From positions 3,410,001-3,474,000 of the forward strand of contig NZ_CP018076.1 in the NCBI RefSeq assembly GCF_001886735.1: a DNA stretch of 64,000 nt. The letters run 5' to 3'. Shown here one piece after another: positions 1 through 10,306 of the stretch. The notes beneath the pieces were generated by a model that saw nothing but the letters and a program-made list of their open reading frames with translations, did no database searches and was not told the DNA's origin. Position numbers and translations under genes: made by a program. Position 1 is the stretch's first letter. The number at the start of each line of letters is the position of its first letter. The DNA comes from Sulfitobacter alexandrii. Lineage in GTDB: Bacteria > Pseudomonadota > Alphaproteobacteria > Rhodobacterales > Rhodobacteraceae.

Positions 1-1111
1 CTGGGCGCAGGAGACCGAGAAACTCAAGGGCGCGGCCCGCGATCATTTCCTGCTGGACGGCAAGCCGCCGGTGGTGGGGCAGGTGTTTCGCGCGCCGGGT
101 CAGGCTGAGGTTCTGCGCCGCGTGGCGAAAGACGGGCGGGACGCCTTTTACACCGGCGAGATCGCGGAGGACATGCTGCGGGCGCTGAACGAGATGGGCG
201 GCGTCCACACGGCCGAGGATTTCGCGGCCGCCGCGGCGACGCAGAGCACGCCCATCGCCGCACCCTACAAGGGTATCGAAGTGGTCGAGCATCCGCCAAA
301 CGGACAGGGCGCGACGGCGCTGCTGATGCTCAACATTCTCGAACAGTTCGACATCGCGTCCATGGATCCCTTTGGCGCGGACCGGGTGCATATCGAAGCC
401 GAAGCGACAAAGCTCGCCTATGACGCGCGCAACCGGTTCCTCGCGGACCCGGACCATACCGCGCGGCTGGAGCACATGCTGGCCGTGGAGACCGCCAAAA
501 AGCTGGCGGCGCTGATCGACCCCAAGCGCGCGATGCCTTCGCCCGCCGCGCTGTCCGAACAGGTTCACAAGGATACGATCTACATCACGGTGGTGGACGG
601 GGACGGGATGGCGGTTTCGCTGATCTATTCGATCTACCACGGTTTCGGATCGGGGATCGCGTCCGAGAAGTTCGGCATCCTGATGCAGAACCGGGGCGCC
701 GGTTTCACGCTGGAGGAAGGCCACGCGAACGAGTTGAAGGGGGGCAAGCGGCCGATGCACACGATCATTCCCGGCATGATCCGCAGGAACGGCAAGGTCA
801 TCATGCCGTTCGGCGTGATGGGCGGGGCGTACCAGCCCTGCGGCCACGCGCGGTTCGCATCCAACCTCGAGGATTTCGGGATGGACCCGCAAACCGCCAT
901 CGACGCGCCGCGCGCGTTCTCCGACCAGGGCACGCTGAACGTCGAGCGCGGCTACCCCGACGCGGTGCGCGCCAAGCTGACGGAGATGGGACACACCGTT
1001 GCGGTGCCGAACACCGCCATCGGCGGGGCACAGGCGATCCTCATGCGGGAAGACGGCACCCTCGAAGGGGCGAGCGACCCTCGCAAGGACGGATGCGCCC
1101 TGGGCTTCTGA
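1..1111 (+). CDS. gamma-glutamyltransferase family protein, partial (5' end outside window)
   Basis: The reading frame is open from the first complete codon (base 2), so this is the C-terminal part of a longer gene. It belongs to the Ntn-hydrolase gamma-glutamyltransferase family, which cleaves gamma-glutamyl bonds of glutathione or related amides, usually in the periplasm. The probable autoprocessing and catalytic Thr is in the KDTIYITVVD segment (Thr codon at 575-577), where the small subunit should begin. The downstream FGVMGGAYQPCGHA stretch fits the small-subunit glycine loop. The DTIY-type processing site is common in bacterial homologues that may act as acylases rather than on glutathione, so the substrate is uncertain. 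The gene ends at 1111; the next gene is convergent. Confidence 0.9.
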   Translation, partial: WAQETEKLKGAARDHFLLDGKPPVVGQVFRAPGQAEVLRRVAKDGRDAFYTGEIAEDMLRALNEMGGVHTAEDFAAAAATQSTPIAAPYKGIEVVEHPPNGQGATALLMLNILEQFDIASMDPFGADRVHIEAEATKLAYDARNRFLADPDHTARLEHMLAVETAKKLAALIDPKRAMPSPAALSEQVHKDTIYITVVDGDGMAVSLIYSIYHGFGSGIASEKFGILMQNRGAGFTLEEGHANELKGGKRPMHTIIPGMIRRNGKVIMPFGVMGGAYQPCGHARFASNLEDFGMDPQTAIDAPRAFSDQGTLNVERGYPDAVRAKLTEMGHTVAVPNTAIGGAQAILMREDGTLEGASDPRKDGCALGF

Positions 1112-1205
1112 GCGGGAGAGACAGTGGGCGACGCGCGACCCTGCGCGCCATGGCGTTCTCGGGCAAGGCCCGGGAACGCTTCCGGCGACCGGCCGGGACG
1201 CGAGT

Positions 1206-1532
1206 TCAATTCAGCTGAAAGTGCAGCGGGTAGGCGCCATCGGTGAAAGGGCCAAAGAGGTCGGGGATGTCGGGATGATCCACCGGCTCACCTGAATAGT
1301 CCGCGACGAGATTCTGTTCGGACACATAGGCGACGTAATAGCTTTGATCGTTTTCGGCCAGCAGATGATAGAACGGCTGATCCTTGACCGGGCGGTTTTC
1401 CTTGGGAATGGATTCGTACCATTCTTCCGTGTTCGCGAATTCCGGATCGACGTCAAAGATCACCCCGCGAAACGGGTGTTTCTTGTGCCGGACAACCTGC
1501 CCGAGATGATATTTCGCGCGCGTACGTAGCAT
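1206..1532 (-). CDS. hspQ: heat shock protein HspQ / hemimethylated-DNA-binding (YccV) family
   Basis: A 108-residue protein of the HspQ/YccV family. In E. coli HspQ binds hemimethylated oriC DNA and acts as a Lon specificity factor. The sequence carries the family core: KYHLGQVVRHKKHPFRGVIFDVDPEF near the N-terminus, then QPFYHLLAEN and YVAYVSEQNL. The open frame extends 18 codons further upstream, but the ATG at 1530-1532 gives the usual family N-terminus (MLRTRAKY) and has a purine-rich AAAGGTAGGGG stretch upstream on the minus strand. It is monocistronic and convergent with the GGT gene. The next gene (AEC carrier) is divergent. Confidence 0.9.
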   Translation of the reverse strand: MLRTRAKYHLGQVVRHKKHPFRGVIFDVDPEFANTEEWYESIPKENRPVKDQPFYHLLAENDQSYYVAYVSEQNLVADYSGEPVDHPDIPDLFGPFTDGAYPLHFQLN

Positions 1533-1617
1533 AACATTGCAGCCCCTACCTTTCGTTAGTAATCGGTTCAAGGGGCATTTGTCCAATCACGCCTGAATCG
1601 CCAAAGGAAACAGACTG

Positions 1618-2499
1618 TTGCCCCTTGCCCTGATGGTCCTTGAAATCGTGGCGCCGGTTTTCCTGCTTGCGGGCATCGGTTTCGTCTGGGTCAAGCTGGG
1701 GTTCGAATACCGGATCCAGTTCGTCACACAGCTGGCGATGACCCTGTCCGTCCCCTGCCTGATCTTCGTTTCCCTGATGCAGACGGAGATCGACCCGGCC
1801 GCGCTGACCGCACTGTCGCTGGCAAGTGTCGTGGCCTATGGCGCCATCAGCCTGGCGGCGGGGCTGCTGGTGGGTGTGATGCGACTGGACAGGCGCACCT
1901 ACATGGCACCGCTGATCTTCGGCAACACCGGCAACCTGGGGCTGCCGCTGGCGCTGTTCGCATTCGGGGAGACCGGCCTTGGCTATGCTGTCGTGGTCTT
2001 TGCCATCATGGCGATCTGGTCCTTCACGTTCGGCATCTGGCTGGTCGCCGGCGCAGGCTCCCTTGGAAAGGTCCTGCGCGAACCGCTGGTCTGGGGCACG
2101 CTGCTGGGCGCGCTGTTTCTCTGGCAGGACTGGCAGACGCCGGTGTTCCTGACCAACACCCTGCGGCTGATCGGCCAGATCGCGATTCCGCTGATGCTGA
2201 TCACGCTGGGAGTCGCGGTGGCGCGCCTGAGCCCCGGCGGCGTGATGCGGGCGATCTTCCTGTCGCTGGTCAAGCTCGCGCTTTGCGTCGGGATCTCCTG
2301 GGCCGCCGCGGAAGCCTTCGACCTCGACCGTATCGCCTTTGGCGTTCTGGTGTTGCAGGTTGCCACGCCGGTGGCCGTGACCTCCTACCTCCTGGCCGAG
2401 AAATACGGCGCCGATTCGCAGGCCGTCGCGGGCCTCGTGGTGGTCTCGACCCTCATGTCGGTCGGCGCATTGCCGCTTTTGCTCGCAATTCTGCTGTAA
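1618..2499 (+). CDS. AEC family (auxin efflux carrier-like) transporter
   Basis: A 293-residue integral membrane protein, hydrophobic from end to end with about ten predicted helices. It has the AEC-family GNTGNLGLPLALFAFGE signature around residues 101-117, a broken-helix substrate site, and a typical C-terminal half (LVLQVATPVAVTSYLLAEKYG). AEC carriers in bacteria usually export or import carboxylates or amino acids; the substrate cannot be read here. The start is TTG at 1618: AAAGGAAA lies at about 1603-1609 with correct spacing, whereas the first in-frame ATG (1633) has no suitable ribosome-binding site. A second, frameshifted AEC gene lies at 56.9-57.9 kb. Confidence 0.92.
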   Translation: MPLALMVLEIVAPVFLLAGIGFVWVKLGFEYRIQFVTQLAMTLSVPCLIFVSLMQTEIDPAALTALSLASVVAYGAISLAAGLLVGVMRLDRRTYMAPLIFGNTGNLGLPLALFAFGETGLGYAVVVFAIMAIWSFTFGIWLVAGAGSLGKVLREPLVWGTLLGALFLWQDWQTPVFLTNTLRLIGQIAIPLMLITLGVAVARLSPGGVMRAIFLSLVKLALCVGISWAAAEAFDLDRIAFGVLVLQVATPVAVTSYLLAEKYGADSQAVAGLVVVSTLMSVGALPLLLAILL

Positions 2500-2573
2500 A
2501 TTTGTGATGTGAACTGCCGCCGAAATACCGTATATTACCACAAAACAAAAAAACGACCGAGCGAGAGAGGCAG

Positions 2574-3158
2574 ATGAGCAAAACTCTTCGCGCTATGATT
2601 ATCGTACTGATGGTCGCCTCCTGCGGGGGCGGGCAATCGCCTGCGCCGCGCGACCTGGACAACGCCTGTACGATTCTCAGAGAGCGCCCAGAATACTACA
2701 AGGCGTTCCGCAACGTGGAACGCAAATGGGGTGTGCCGGTGCATGTGCAGATGGCCACCATCCACCAGGAAAGCAAGTTCGTGTCGGACGCGCGCACGCC
2801 GTTCAAATACGTGCTTGGCGTCATTCCGATGGGGCGCCAGTCCAGCGCCTTTGGCTATTCGCAGGCCCTGGATGCCACGTGGGACGAATACCGCAACGCG
2901 CAGAATCGACGGTCGGCAAAGCGCGACCGGATCAACGATGCGACGGACTTCATGGGCTGGTACATGAACCAGACCCGTGACAGGAACGGCATCGATCTGC
3001 ACGACGCGCGCAACCAGTACCTCGCCTATCACGAGGGCCACACCGGGTTCGCGCGGGCCAGCTACAATCAGAAATCATGGCTGGTGGCGGTGGCCGGAAA
3101 GGTAGAGGCGCGGTCGCTGATGTATCAGCAGCAGATCGCTTCCTGCCGCCTGCGCTGA
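2574..3158 (+). CDS. lytic transglycosylase-like lipoprotein
   Basis: A 194-residue protein with a lipoprotein signal peptide (lipobox VASC, Cys at residue 17). It then has a lysozyme-like SLT fold: the ATIHQESKF segment holds the likely catalytic Glu, followed by FGYSQALDATWDEY and AYHEGHTGFA, which match the goose-lysozyme/SLT core. It probably cleaves murein glycan strands while anchored in the outer membrane. The start ATG is preceded by GAGAGAGG. It is convergent with lolA and the two share a hairpin terminator. The family is well recognised; the physiological role (remodelling or toxin-like) is not visible. Confidence 0.85.
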   Translation: MSKTLRAMIIVLMVASCGGGQSPAPRDLDNACTILRERPEYYKAFRNVERKWGVPVHVQMATIHQESKFVSDARTPFKYVLGVIPMGRQSSAFGYSQALDATWDEYRNAQNRRSAKRDRINDATDFMGWYMNQTRDRNGIDLHDARNQYLAYHEGHTGFARASYNQKSWLVAVAGKVEARSLMYQQQIASCRLR

Positions 3159-3165
3159 AGAACAA

Positions 3166-3188
3166 GGCCCCGGAGATCATCCGGGGCC
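3166..3188. terminator. bidirectional hairpin between convergent genes
   Basis: GGCCCCGGA (3166-3174), loop GATCA, then TCCGGGGCC (3180-3188): a perfect 9-bp stem lying in the 42 bp between the convergent stops at 3158 and 3201. There is only a weak U-rich tail on either side (TTGTTCTT leftward). Confidence 0.7.
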
Positions 3189-3200
3189 CATCCTTCCGCT

Positions 3201-3800
3201 TTATCTTCTGGGTGCATTGCCGGGGCTGCCGGTATCGAAAAGGCTGTTGGGCAGCGACCCGCCGGTCTGAAGATCGCCCAGAACCACGGTGGTGGCCGTT
3301 CCGTTGCCATCGTTGATGATCCATTGCCGCAGTTCCACGGGGTTGCCGGTGAACTTCAGCTGGATGTTGCCGTATTGCGGATTTGCCGGATCCTGCGCCG
3401 TGACCACGGTGGCGGTGCCATCGTAGGAGTGGCCGGTGACCATGTTCGCGCGACCCAGATCCACCTGCGGCGCGAGGATGATGGACAGCGGGGTGCGAGA
3501 CAGCGGATAGCTTTCGGCCGGCTGGTTCGACTTCTTGTCGTAGATCACCACGGTATTCGCGCCCGCAACGACCAACCCCGACTCGGGCGGGTTGTATTCG
3601 AACCGAACCTTGCCGGGGCGCTTGATGTAGATGGTCCCGGTGCTGATCGACCCGTCATTGTTGATCTGCGTGAACTCGCCCTTGGCCGTCTGAAGCTTGT
3701 TGAGATAGGCCGAGATGTCGTTCAGCGGCAATTTCTGCGCCGCGGCCGCAACCGGGCTGAGCAGCGCGAACGCCAGGGCGATGGATGTCATCAGTCGCAT
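3201..3800 (-). CDS. lolA: outer-membrane lipoprotein carrier protein LolA
   Basis: A 199-residue periplasmic chaperone that shuttles lipoproteins from LolCDE to the outer membrane. It has a cleavable signal peptide (MRLMTSIALAFALL..., cleavage near AAA-Q). The LolA beta-sheet core follows: KGEFTQ, GTIYIKRPGKVRFEYNPP, VVIYDKKSNQ and PLSIIL. The frame is open far upstream (to 4742), but the ATG at 3798-3800 gives the signal peptide and has AGGAAG seven bases upstream. It is downstream of the exoD-like gene and 1.2 kb downstream of ftsK on the same strand, the order seen in many Rhodobacteraceae. Confidence 0.95.
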   Translation of the reverse strand: MRLMTSIALAFALLSPVAAAAQKLPLNDISAYLNKLQTAKGEFTQINNDGSISTGTIYIKRPGKVRFEYNPPESGLVVAGANTVVIYDKKSNQPAESYPLSRTPLSIILAPQVDLGRANMVTGHSYDGTATVVTAQDPANPQYGNIQLKFTGNPVELRQWIINDGNGTATTVVLGDLQTGGSLPNSLFDTGSPGNAPRR

Positions 3801-3880
3801 TGAGATCTTCCTGTGTTTTACGTTGATCCAGAGATAGGGCGGAATGGCCTGATATGCGATAACAGGCCGCGGTTTTCTGC

Positions 3881-4465
3881 CTAGAGCACCCAGATGTAGA
3901 TGCCCCAGAGCGCGAGAACCGACGCCACCAGCCCCAGCGCCATGATGATACCGTCCTTGAGGGTCAGCGCGAGCCCCAGCGTCCCGACCGCCGACATCGG
4001 CAGGAGCGCGGCGAAGGGAATCAGCTCGGCCGGAGGCACGAAGGCGCAGAGTGCGACGATGATGATCGCGACGATGGTTTCCATCGGCGGGCCGGTCAGG
4101 ATGGTCAGCCGGTTGCCCATGTGGGCGTCCATCCAGCGGGCCACCGGTCGCACACGCTCGACGGCCTTTTTCACCCGCCCGTCGTCGACCGCGCGCGATC
4201 TCAGCATGTCCGGCAACCACAGGTGTTTGCGCTGGAAGATCACCTGCACGGCGAAAACAGCGATGACGACCGCCATCAGTGTCGGCAGCAGGGGAATGCC
4301 GCCAAGCGGTGAGATCACGATGAGGGCAGGCAGCACGATCAGCGGGCCGAAACCGCGGCCGCCCAGCGCTTCGGTCACGTCGCCGATGGTCACGTCGTCG
4401 TCGCGGTCCGCCAGATCGTCCAAAGTGTCGAGGATATCGGAGACCGAAGTTTTCGGGTTGCTCAT
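3881..4465 (-). CDS. ExoD family exopolysaccharide synthesis membrane protein
   Basis: A 194-residue protein with a soluble acidic N-terminus (about residues 1-35, with GDVTEALGGRGFGPLIVLPAL) followed by several hydrophobic segments, as in ExoD of rhizobia. The central VKKAVERVRPVARWMD and C-terminal PPAELIPFAALLPMSAVG stretches match the family. ExoD affects exopolysaccharide production and alkali tolerance, but its biochemical activity is not established. It lies between lolA and ftsK on the same strand. The ftsK terminator separates it from ftsK, so it probably has its own promoter. Confidence 0.85.
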   Translation of the reverse strand: MSNPKTSVSDILDTLDDLADRDDDVTIGDVTEALGGRGFGPLIVLPALIVISPLGGIPLLPTLMAVVIAVFAVQVIFQRKHLWLPDMLRSRAVDDGRVKKAVERVRPVARWMDAHMGNRLTILTGPPMETIVAIIIVALCAFVPPAELIPFAALLPMSAVGTLGLALTLKDGIIMALGLVASVLALWGIYIWVL

Positions 4466-4533
4466 GGGTGCCTGCCTTTATCGGTTTACAACTTGCCCGG
4501 CCTTGCGAACGTTCCCTCGGGCCCACGAAAAAA

Positions 4534-4556
4534 GCCGCCGGAACCGTTCCGGCGGC
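4534..4556 (-). terminator. Rho-independent terminator of ftsK
   Basis: A 10-bp perfect stem (GCCGCCGGAA / TTCCGGCGGC, loop CCG). On the minus strand it is followed by six Ts (plus-strand As at 4528-4533). It lies 42 bp beyond the ftsK stop, so it should end leftward transcription of the aminotransferase-ftsK unit. Confidence 0.9.
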
Positions 4557-4597
4557 TTGGGGTGCATGAGCGAACAGGGATTCCGAGGAGGTAAGCC

Positions 4598-7576
4598 TTA
4601 GCCCTGTTCCGGCACCAGTATTTCGCGTTTGCCCACGTGGTTGGCGGGCGAGACAAGACCCTCTTCCTCCATCTGTTCCACGAGCCGGGCGGCCTTGTTG
4701 TAGCCGATCGCCAGCTTGCGCTGGATGTAGGAGGTCGAGCACTTGCGGTCCTTGATCACGACCTGCACGGCCGTGTCATAAAGCGCGTCCTCGCCATCCG
4801 TGTTGCCGCCGGTGTTGAGGCCCAGAACGGCGTCGATGTCGCTTTCCTTGTCTTCCGCCGGCCCCTGAACCACGCCGGACACGTAGTCGGGTTCACCGAA
4901 CTGCTTGAGGTGGTTGACGATTTCCTCGACTTCCTCGTCACTGACGAAGGGGCCGTGGCAACGGGTGATCTTGGCGCCGCCGGCCATGTAGAGCATGTCG
5001 CCCATCCCCAGAAGCTGTTCCGCCCCCATCTCGCCCAGGATCGTGCGGCTGTCGATCTTGGAGGTCACCTGGAAGGAGATCCGGGTGGGGAAGTTGGCCT
5101 TGATCGTGCCGGTGATCACGTCGACCGAGGGGCGCTGCGTCGCCATGATGAGGTGGATGCCCGACGCCCGAGCCATCTGCGCCAGACGCTGGATGCAGGC
5201 CTCGATCTCCTTGCCCGCGACCATCATCAGGTCTGCCATCTCGTCGACGATGACGACGATGTAGGGCAGCGCCTCGGGTGTGGTTTCCTCGGTCTCGAAG
5301 ATCGGCTCTCCGGTGTCCTCGTCAAAGCCGGTCTGCACGGTGCGGCTGAACAGTTCGCCCTTGGCCAGGGCATCGCGCACGCGACCGTTGTAACCCTCGA
5401 TGTTGCGCACGCCCATCTTGGACATCTTGCGGTAACGTTCCTCCATCTCGCCCACGGTCCACTTGAGCGCGACCACGGCCTTCTTCGGATCGGTCACCAC
5501 GGGCGACAACAGGTGCGGGATGCCGTCATAGACCGACAGTTCCAGCATCTTGGGGTCGATCATGATCAAGCGGCATTCCTGCGGCGTCAGCTTGTACAGC
5601 AGCGACAGGATCATCGTGTTGATCGCGACGGACTTGCCCGAACCGGTGGTCCCCGCGATCAGCAGGTGGGGCATCTTGGCGAGGTTGGCGACGATGGGAT
5701 CGCCGCCGATGTCCTTGCCCAGCGCCAGCGGGAGGCGGTGATTGCCATCGCCAAAATCGCGCGACGACAGGATCTCGCGCAGGATCACCTTTTCGCGGTT
5801 CTCGTTGGGCAGTTCGATGCCGATCACGCTGCGCCCCGGCACGGTGGAGACACGCGCTGACAGCGCCGCCATGGAACGCGCGATGTCGTCGGCGAGGCCG
5901 ATCACCCGGCTGGCCTTAAGACCCGGTGCCGGTTCCAGTTCGTACATCGTGACCACGGGACCGGGACGCACCGCTACGATCTCGCCCTTGACGCCGTAGT
6001 CGTCGAGCACGGTTTCGAGCATGCGCGCATTTTCCTCGAGCGCTTCGTCGCTAAGGTGCAGGCGTTCGACCTTCTCGGGGCTTTCCAGCAGACTGAGCGG
6101 GGGCAGTTCGAAACCGGGATGGGTATCGTCGAACGTCAGGGTCGGCTGTGCCTCGGCCTGGGCTTTCTTCGATGGTTGCACCGGCTTGCGTACCGGCTGC
6201 TGCACCACCCGACGCGGTTCGGCCATGGGGATGCTGGGCGCCTCCGGCGCGGCCTGTCGCAGCGGCAGCGCGTCGGCGTCGGCATCGTATCCGTCATGGC
6301 CGTAGTCGTAGCTGTCGTCTTCGATCAGGTCGTCATCCTGCGCCATCGGCGCCTCGGCCACGGGAGCCGGGGCCGCCACCGGCGCCGGGGAAACGGGTGC
6401 CGCGGACCGTGCGGCGGCTGTCAGCGGCGGCTCGGCACGTACCGTCGGCCCGCCTGTGAGCGGTGGCTCGGGCGGCAGGTGAGCGGCGGGAGCCGTGTTC
6501 AGGACCAAAGGATCGGGCCCCCTGCCCCGCCCGCGGGTCAGCGGCGCGGTCACCGGCGTATGCACCGCCTTGGTGCTGCGGACGCGGTTCTTGATCACAT
6601 CGGCGATCTTGGACTTGATCCGGTCGCTGCCCGGCTCTTCCTCTTCGACCACCACATCCGGCCAGGTCTCGACCAGCTCGGGCTCGGGCATCTGTTCGGG
6701 GCGCTTGATGAGGCCGGGCATGCGACCCAGCAGGCCCGCCTTGGGCGGCTCCGCCTCGGCGTGCAGGGCCGGTTCGGCCCGCGGCATGTTGCGCTGAACT
6801 GTCCGGGCCGACAGCTCCTGTTGCGCGGCGAAAGCGGCGTTCTCCTCGGCCTCTATCCGCAGGCGCTCACGACGCTCCGACTGGCGCGCCTGAAGGGTCT
6901 GCGCCGCCTGCACGGCACCCGTCGCCCCACGGCCCAAAAGGCTCATCATCGTGGCGTAGGCCATGATCGTTCCCACGAGTAGGAAGCGGGCGATACGGTT
7001 CAGTTCCGCCCTGTTGAACCCGAGCACGAAGGCGCCGAGCGCGACGATCCCGAAGCCCATGACCAGCGACATGAACTTGACCGTAAAGGCGGAGCCGATG
7101 GGCAGCACGGTCAGCAGCGCGCCCATGACGGTATCGCCGAACAGACCGCCCAGCCCGAAACTGTGGGTCTGAAGCCATTCCTGCCCCGGTGCCAGTGTCG
7201 CGGCGTAGATCGACCCCAGCGCAATGGCGATCGGCGCAAAGATCAGCCGGCCCAGTGCGCGGTCCTGCCCCCAGTGCAGGGCAAAGCGCATGCCCCAGGC
7301 AAGCAGGATCACCGCAATGCCCCACGCGCCCCATCCCACGATCATGAACAACGGTGCGGCGATGGACGCGCCCACGCGCCCCATCCAGTTCTGGACCGGC
7401 GCATCGGTCGACACCATCCAGTTGGGATCGTCGGGCGTGTAGCTGGCGATCATCATCGCGGCCATCACCCCCAGCATGATCAGCGCCAGACCCAACAGTT
7501 CCTTGCCGCGCTTTTCAAGCGCCTCGGTCATGTTGCTGTCCAGCAGGGGATCACGCCCACGGGTCTGATATGCCAT
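4598..7576 (-). CDS. ftsK: DNA translocase FtsK
   Basis: A 992-residue septal DNA pump that moves and resolves chromosome dimers at division. The N-terminal roughly 200 residues hold four or more membrane segments. A Pro/Ala/Glu-rich linker of about 300 residues follows. The RecA-like motor then has Walker [14 protein letters not shown] near residue 640, Walker [12 protein letters not shown] and the [13 protein letters not shown] block. The C-terminal gamma winged helix ([24 protein letters not shown]) would read KOPS-like sites. The frame extends 12 codons upstream, but ATG at 7576 follows GAGGAAA. It sits 17 bp after the aminotransferase stop and is almost certainly co-transcribed with it. 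Confidence 0.97.
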   Translation of the reverse strand: MAYQTRGRDPLLDSNMTEALEKRGKELLGLALIMLGVMAAMMIASYTPDDPNWMVSTDAPVQNWMGRVGASIAAPLFMIVGWGAWGIAVILLAWGMRFALHWGQDRALGRLIFAPIAIALGSIYAATLAPGQEWLQTHSFGLGGLFGDTVMGALLTVLPIGSAFTVKFMSLVMGFGIVALGAFVLGFNRAELNRIARFLLVGTIMAYATMMSLLGRGATGAVQAAQTLQARQSERRERLRIEAEENAAFAAQQELSARTVQRNMPRAEPALHAEAEPPKAGLLGRMPGLIKRPEQMPEPELVETWPDVVVEEEEPGSDRIKSKIADVIKNRVRSTKAVHTPVTAPLTRGRGRGPDPLVLNTAPAAHLPPEPPLTGGPTVRAEPPLTAAARSAAPVSPAPVAAPAPVAEAPMAQDDDLIEDDSYDYGHDGYDADADALPLRQAAPEAPSIPMAEPRRVVQQPVRKPVQPSKKAQAEAQPTLTFDDTHPGFELPPLSLLESPEKVERLHLSDEALEENARMLETVLDDYGVKGEIVAVRPGPVVTMYELEPAPGLKASRVIGLADDIARSMAALSARVSTVPGRSVIGIELPNENREKVILREILSSRDFGDGNHRLPLALGKDIGGDPIVANLAKMPHLLIAGTTGSGKSVAINTMILSLLYKLTPQECRLIMIDPKMLELSVYDGIPHLLSPVVTDPKKAVVALKWTVGEMEERYRKMSKMGVRNIEGYNGRVRDALAKGELFSRTVQTGFDEDTGEPIFETEETTPEALPYIVVIVDEMADLMMVAGKEIEACIQRLAQMARASGIHLIMATQRPSVDVITGTIKANFPTRISFQVTSKIDSRTILGEMGAEQLLGMGDMLYMAGGAKITRCHGPFVSDEEVEEIVNHLKQFGEPDYVSGVVQGPAEDKESDIDAVLGLNTGGNTDGEDALYDTAVQVVIKDRKCSTSYIQRKLAIGYNKAARLVEQMEEEGLVSPANHVGKREILVPEQG

Positions 7577-7593
7577 TGTTCGTTTCCTCGTTC

Positions 7594-8781
7594 TCAGGTC
7601 GGATAGAGGCAATCGCGGATCAGCTCCAACCCGCGTGCCATTTCATCCTTGGGCGCCACCAGGGCGACCCGGATGTATTTCTTGCCGGGGTTTTCCACCC
7701 CTGCGACGTCCTGCGCGAGGTAGCCGCCGGGCAGCACCTTGACGCCGGTCTCTTTCCACAGCTTCAGCGCCGCCTCCTCGTCGTCCTCGACCGGAAGCCA
7801 GAGGAAGAAGCCCGCTTCCGGACTGGTATAGCCGGGCACGTTGCCCAGGATCCGGTCGGCGATGTGATACTTTTCGAGGTAGAGTGCGCGGTTCTCCTCC
7901 ACGTGCGCTTCGTCGTCCCAAACGGCGGCGGCCGCCGCCTGAAGTGGCAACGGCAGGGGCGCGCCCGCATAGTTGCGCAGCTGCTTGATCTCGCGCATCG
8001 TGTCGGGGCCGGACGCCACGAAACCCGACCGCAGACCGGGCAGGTTCGACCGCTTGGACAGCGAGTGGAAAATCACGACGCGGTTGCGGTCGGCCCCCAT
8101 TTCCTCGGCCACCTGCATCGCGCCGACGGGCGGCGTGTCGCGGTAGATCTCGGAATAGCATTCGTCGGCGAAAATCTTGAAATCGTGTTTCTCGGCCAGC
8201 TTGATGAGATCCGCCCAGTAATCTCGCGATGCGACAGCGCCCTGCGGGTTGGCCGGAGAGCAGATGTAACAGGCGGTGGTCCGATCCAGAATTGCCGGAT
8301 CGACCGCATGGAAATCCGGCAGATGGCCCGTTTCTTCGGTCGCGTTCACCATGATCGGATCGGATGCGCCTGAAATGGCCCCGATCATGTAGACCTGATA
8401 GAAGGGATTGGGCATCAGGATCGCGGGCCGCGCCCCGTTTTTCGTTTCGGGGCAAAGCGCCATGACCGCATTGTAGAGCCCTTCGCGCGTGCCGTTCAGG
8501 GCCATGACATCGGTCTCGGGGTCCATTTCGACACCGTAACGCCGCTTGATCCAGTCCGCGATCGCGCGGCGCAGTTGCGGCGAACCGTCGTTCGGCGGGT
8601 AGCTGTTGAAGCCCTCGGCGGCTTCGACGATCTTGTCGGTCACCCACGCCGGAAAGGCATGTTTCGGTTCGCCGATGGTCATCTGAATCAACGGTCCACC
8701 ACCTTCGTGCACGTCCAGAAGGGCGCGCAGGCGCGGCCACGCATGGGCCGGAAGGTTCGAAAACCGCTCAGGATAAAACAT
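7594..8781 (-). CDS. PLP-dependent class I/II aminotransferase (DapC-like)
   Basis: A 395-residue fold-type I aminotransferase. It has the substrate/PLP segment [12 protein letters not shown], the PLP-Asp in [12 protein letters not shown] and the Schiff-base Lys in [18 protein letters not shown], where LSKRSN..G.R is typical of succinyldiaminopimelate aminotransferases (DapC). If that is right it acts in lysine and murein-precursor synthesis. The specificity is inferred from motif style only; an N-succinyl-amino-acid or general aminotransferase role is possible. ATG at 8779-8781 has GAGG eight bases upstream; the longer frame to 8826 has no better site. Upstream partner of ftsK. Confidence 0.88.
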   Translation of the reverse strand: MFYPERFSNLPAHAWPRLRALLDVHEGGGPLIQMTIGEPKHAFPAWVTDKIVEAAEGFNSYPPNDGSPQLRRAIADWIKRRYGVEMDPETDVMALNGTREGLYNAVMALCPETKNGARPAILMPNPFYQVYMIGAISGASDPIMVNATEETGHLPDFHAVDPAILDRTTACYICSPANPQGAVASRDYWADLIKLAEKHDFKIFADECYSEIYRDTPPVGAMQVAEEMGADRNRVVIFHSLSKRSNLPGLRSGFVASGPDTMREIKQLRNYAGAPLPLPLQAAAAAVWDDEAHVEENRALYLEKYHIADRILGNVPGYTSPEAGFFLWLPVEDDEEAALKLWKETGVKVLPGGYLAQDVAGVENPGKKYIRVALVAPKDEMARGLELIRDCLYPT

Positions 8782-8898
8782 TGCTACTGCCTCGGATCGG
8801 GATCGTTCACGCCCCGTTTCGATCAAAGTACCGAACGTCCCGCCTGTCGTCCAGAAAAACCGGCGCGGCTACAGCATGTTGTGGTATTTAGGCCAACC

Positions 8899-10227
8899 TC
8901 AAGCCAGGGCTTCTTCTACTGCGGCGCCGACCCGCAAAAGCTGTTCTTCCATATTTGGTGGGCACATCAGCATGAGGCCACAAGAGGGTGTAGCGGTGGG
9001 CACCGTCAGGGCGGGAACGCCCATCAAATTGCCGATGCGCGTGTTGCGCAGCGTCAGCAGGTTTTCCGATACGTAGAAGTCATGGTCCTGCTGCAGCTTT
9101 TCAAGCTGCGGCGGCAGCAGCGCCGCGGTGGGCAGCAGCACGGCGTCGAAGCCCGCCACCGCCGCGTCGTAACCCGCGCGCAACGCGTCGAGCTTGGCCC
9201 ATGCGGCAACGTAGTCGGGGCCGGAGAACCCCTTGCCCAGTCGGAACCGTTCGAGGATTTCGCGGTACATTTCCTGCGGGTTCGCCTCGATCACGTCGCG
9301 CCAGAGGCCGTAGGCTTCGACGGTGAACAGGCAGCCGCTGAGCGGCATGGCTTCCGTCACCTCGGGCACCTCGATCTCGACGATCTCGGCCCCGGCCTCG
9401 GCGAGCGTGGCAATCGCGGCTTCGAATGCGGCGGCGGGTGCGTCGCGCAGGTCTTCCAGCGCCACCGTTCGCAGCACGGCAAGGCGACGACCGGCGAGGT
9501 CGCTGTGCTGCAGATCAGCGGGCTTGGCCCCCTGCAGCGCGGCAAGCAGAAGGCCCGCGTCCTCGACCGAGCGGCAGAGCGGCCCCACTGTGTCGAACTT
9601 GAGCGCCAGCGGCACGACCCCTTCAAGGCTGAGCCGTCCCGACGTCGTCTTGAGCCCGACAAGGTCGTTCCAGGCGGCGGGCACCCGGACGGAACCGCCG
9701 GTATCGGATCCGATCGCGGCAGCGGCAAGCCCGAACGCCACCGAAGCGGCGGCGCCGGAAGACGATCCGCCCGAAACGGCGGCTTCGTCGTTCACGCAGG
9801 GTGGCGTTGCGGTACTCGGGTTGAAGCCCAGCCCGGAAAACGCCAGTTCGCTCATGTGCGTCTTGCCCAGACAGACAAGCCCCGCGGCGGTGGCATTGGC
9901 GAGCACGACCGCATCGCGATCCGGCACACGGCCCTTCAGCAGTTTCGATCCCGCCTCGGTCGCCGTTCCGGCCGTGTCGAAAAGATCCTTCCATGAGATC
10001 GGCACGCCGTCGAGCGGCGAAAGACGCTGGCCCGCCTTTGCGCGCGCGGCAGAGGCGGCGGCCTCCGACATGGCGCGTTCGGCGGTGACGCGTGCATAGA
10101 TGCGGTCGCGCAGCGGATGCGCCGCGATGGCATCGAGATAGGTCTTGCACAAGGTGACCGGGTCGATCTCTCCCCTGCCGATGGCCCGCCCGAGGTCCGC
10201 CGCCGTCATCTTCAGCCAATCTTGCAT
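8899..10227 (-). CDS. amidase (amidase signature family)
   Basis: A 442-residue amidase-signature enzyme that hydrolyses carboxamides, with a complete Ser-cisSer-Lys triad: Lys in DGVPISWKDLFDTAG, the Gly/Ser-rich AVSGGSSSGAAASVAFG, and the Ser nucleophile in GSDTGGSVRVPAAW. It lacks context from the gatCAB operon and the C-terminus is that of stand-alone amidases, so it is probably not the tRNA-dependent GatA. The frame stays open to 10434, but ATG at 10225-10227 follows GGGGACGAG and gives a normal N-terminus. It is divergent from the UbiH-like gene (80 bp apart). Confidence 0.88.
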   Translation of the reverse strand: MQDWLKMTAADLGRAIGRGEIDPVTLCKTYLDAIAAHPLRDRIYARVTAERAMSEAAASAARAKAGQRLSPLDGVPISWKDLFDTAGTATEAGSKLLKGRVPDRDAVVLANATAAGLVCLGKTHMSELAFSGLGFNPSTATPPCVNDEAAVSGGSSSGAAASVAFGLAAAAIGSDTGGSVRVPAAWNDLVGLKTTSGRLSLEGVVPLALKFDTVGPLCRSVEDAGLLLAALQGAKPADLQHSDLAGRRLAVLRTVALEDLRDAPAAAFEAAIATLAEAGAEIVEIEVPEVTEAMPLSGCLFTVEAYGLWRDVIEANPQEMYREILERFRLGKGFSGPDYVAAWAKLDALRAGYDAAVAGFDAVLLPTAALLPPQLEKLQQDHDFYVSENLLTLRNTRIGNLMGVPALTVPTATPSCGLMLMCPPNMEEQLLRVGAAVEEALA

Positions 10228-10306
10228 GTCTCGTCCCCTTTTTCGGCAGACGGTAGCGACGAGAGCGCACATGGACAATCCCCGAGCGCGCGGCATATCT
10301 AGGCAC

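Noticed and set aside
1546..2541. 331-codon open frame on the minus strand over the AEC carrier gene
   Set aside because: It is antisense to a clear transporter, and its Gln/Arg/His-rich translation has no family pattern. It arises from GC-biased codon positions.
8575..9996. Long plus-strand open frame opposite the amidase gene
   Set aside because: Composition is that of an antisense shadow; the opposite strand carries an intact Ser-Ser-Lys amidase.
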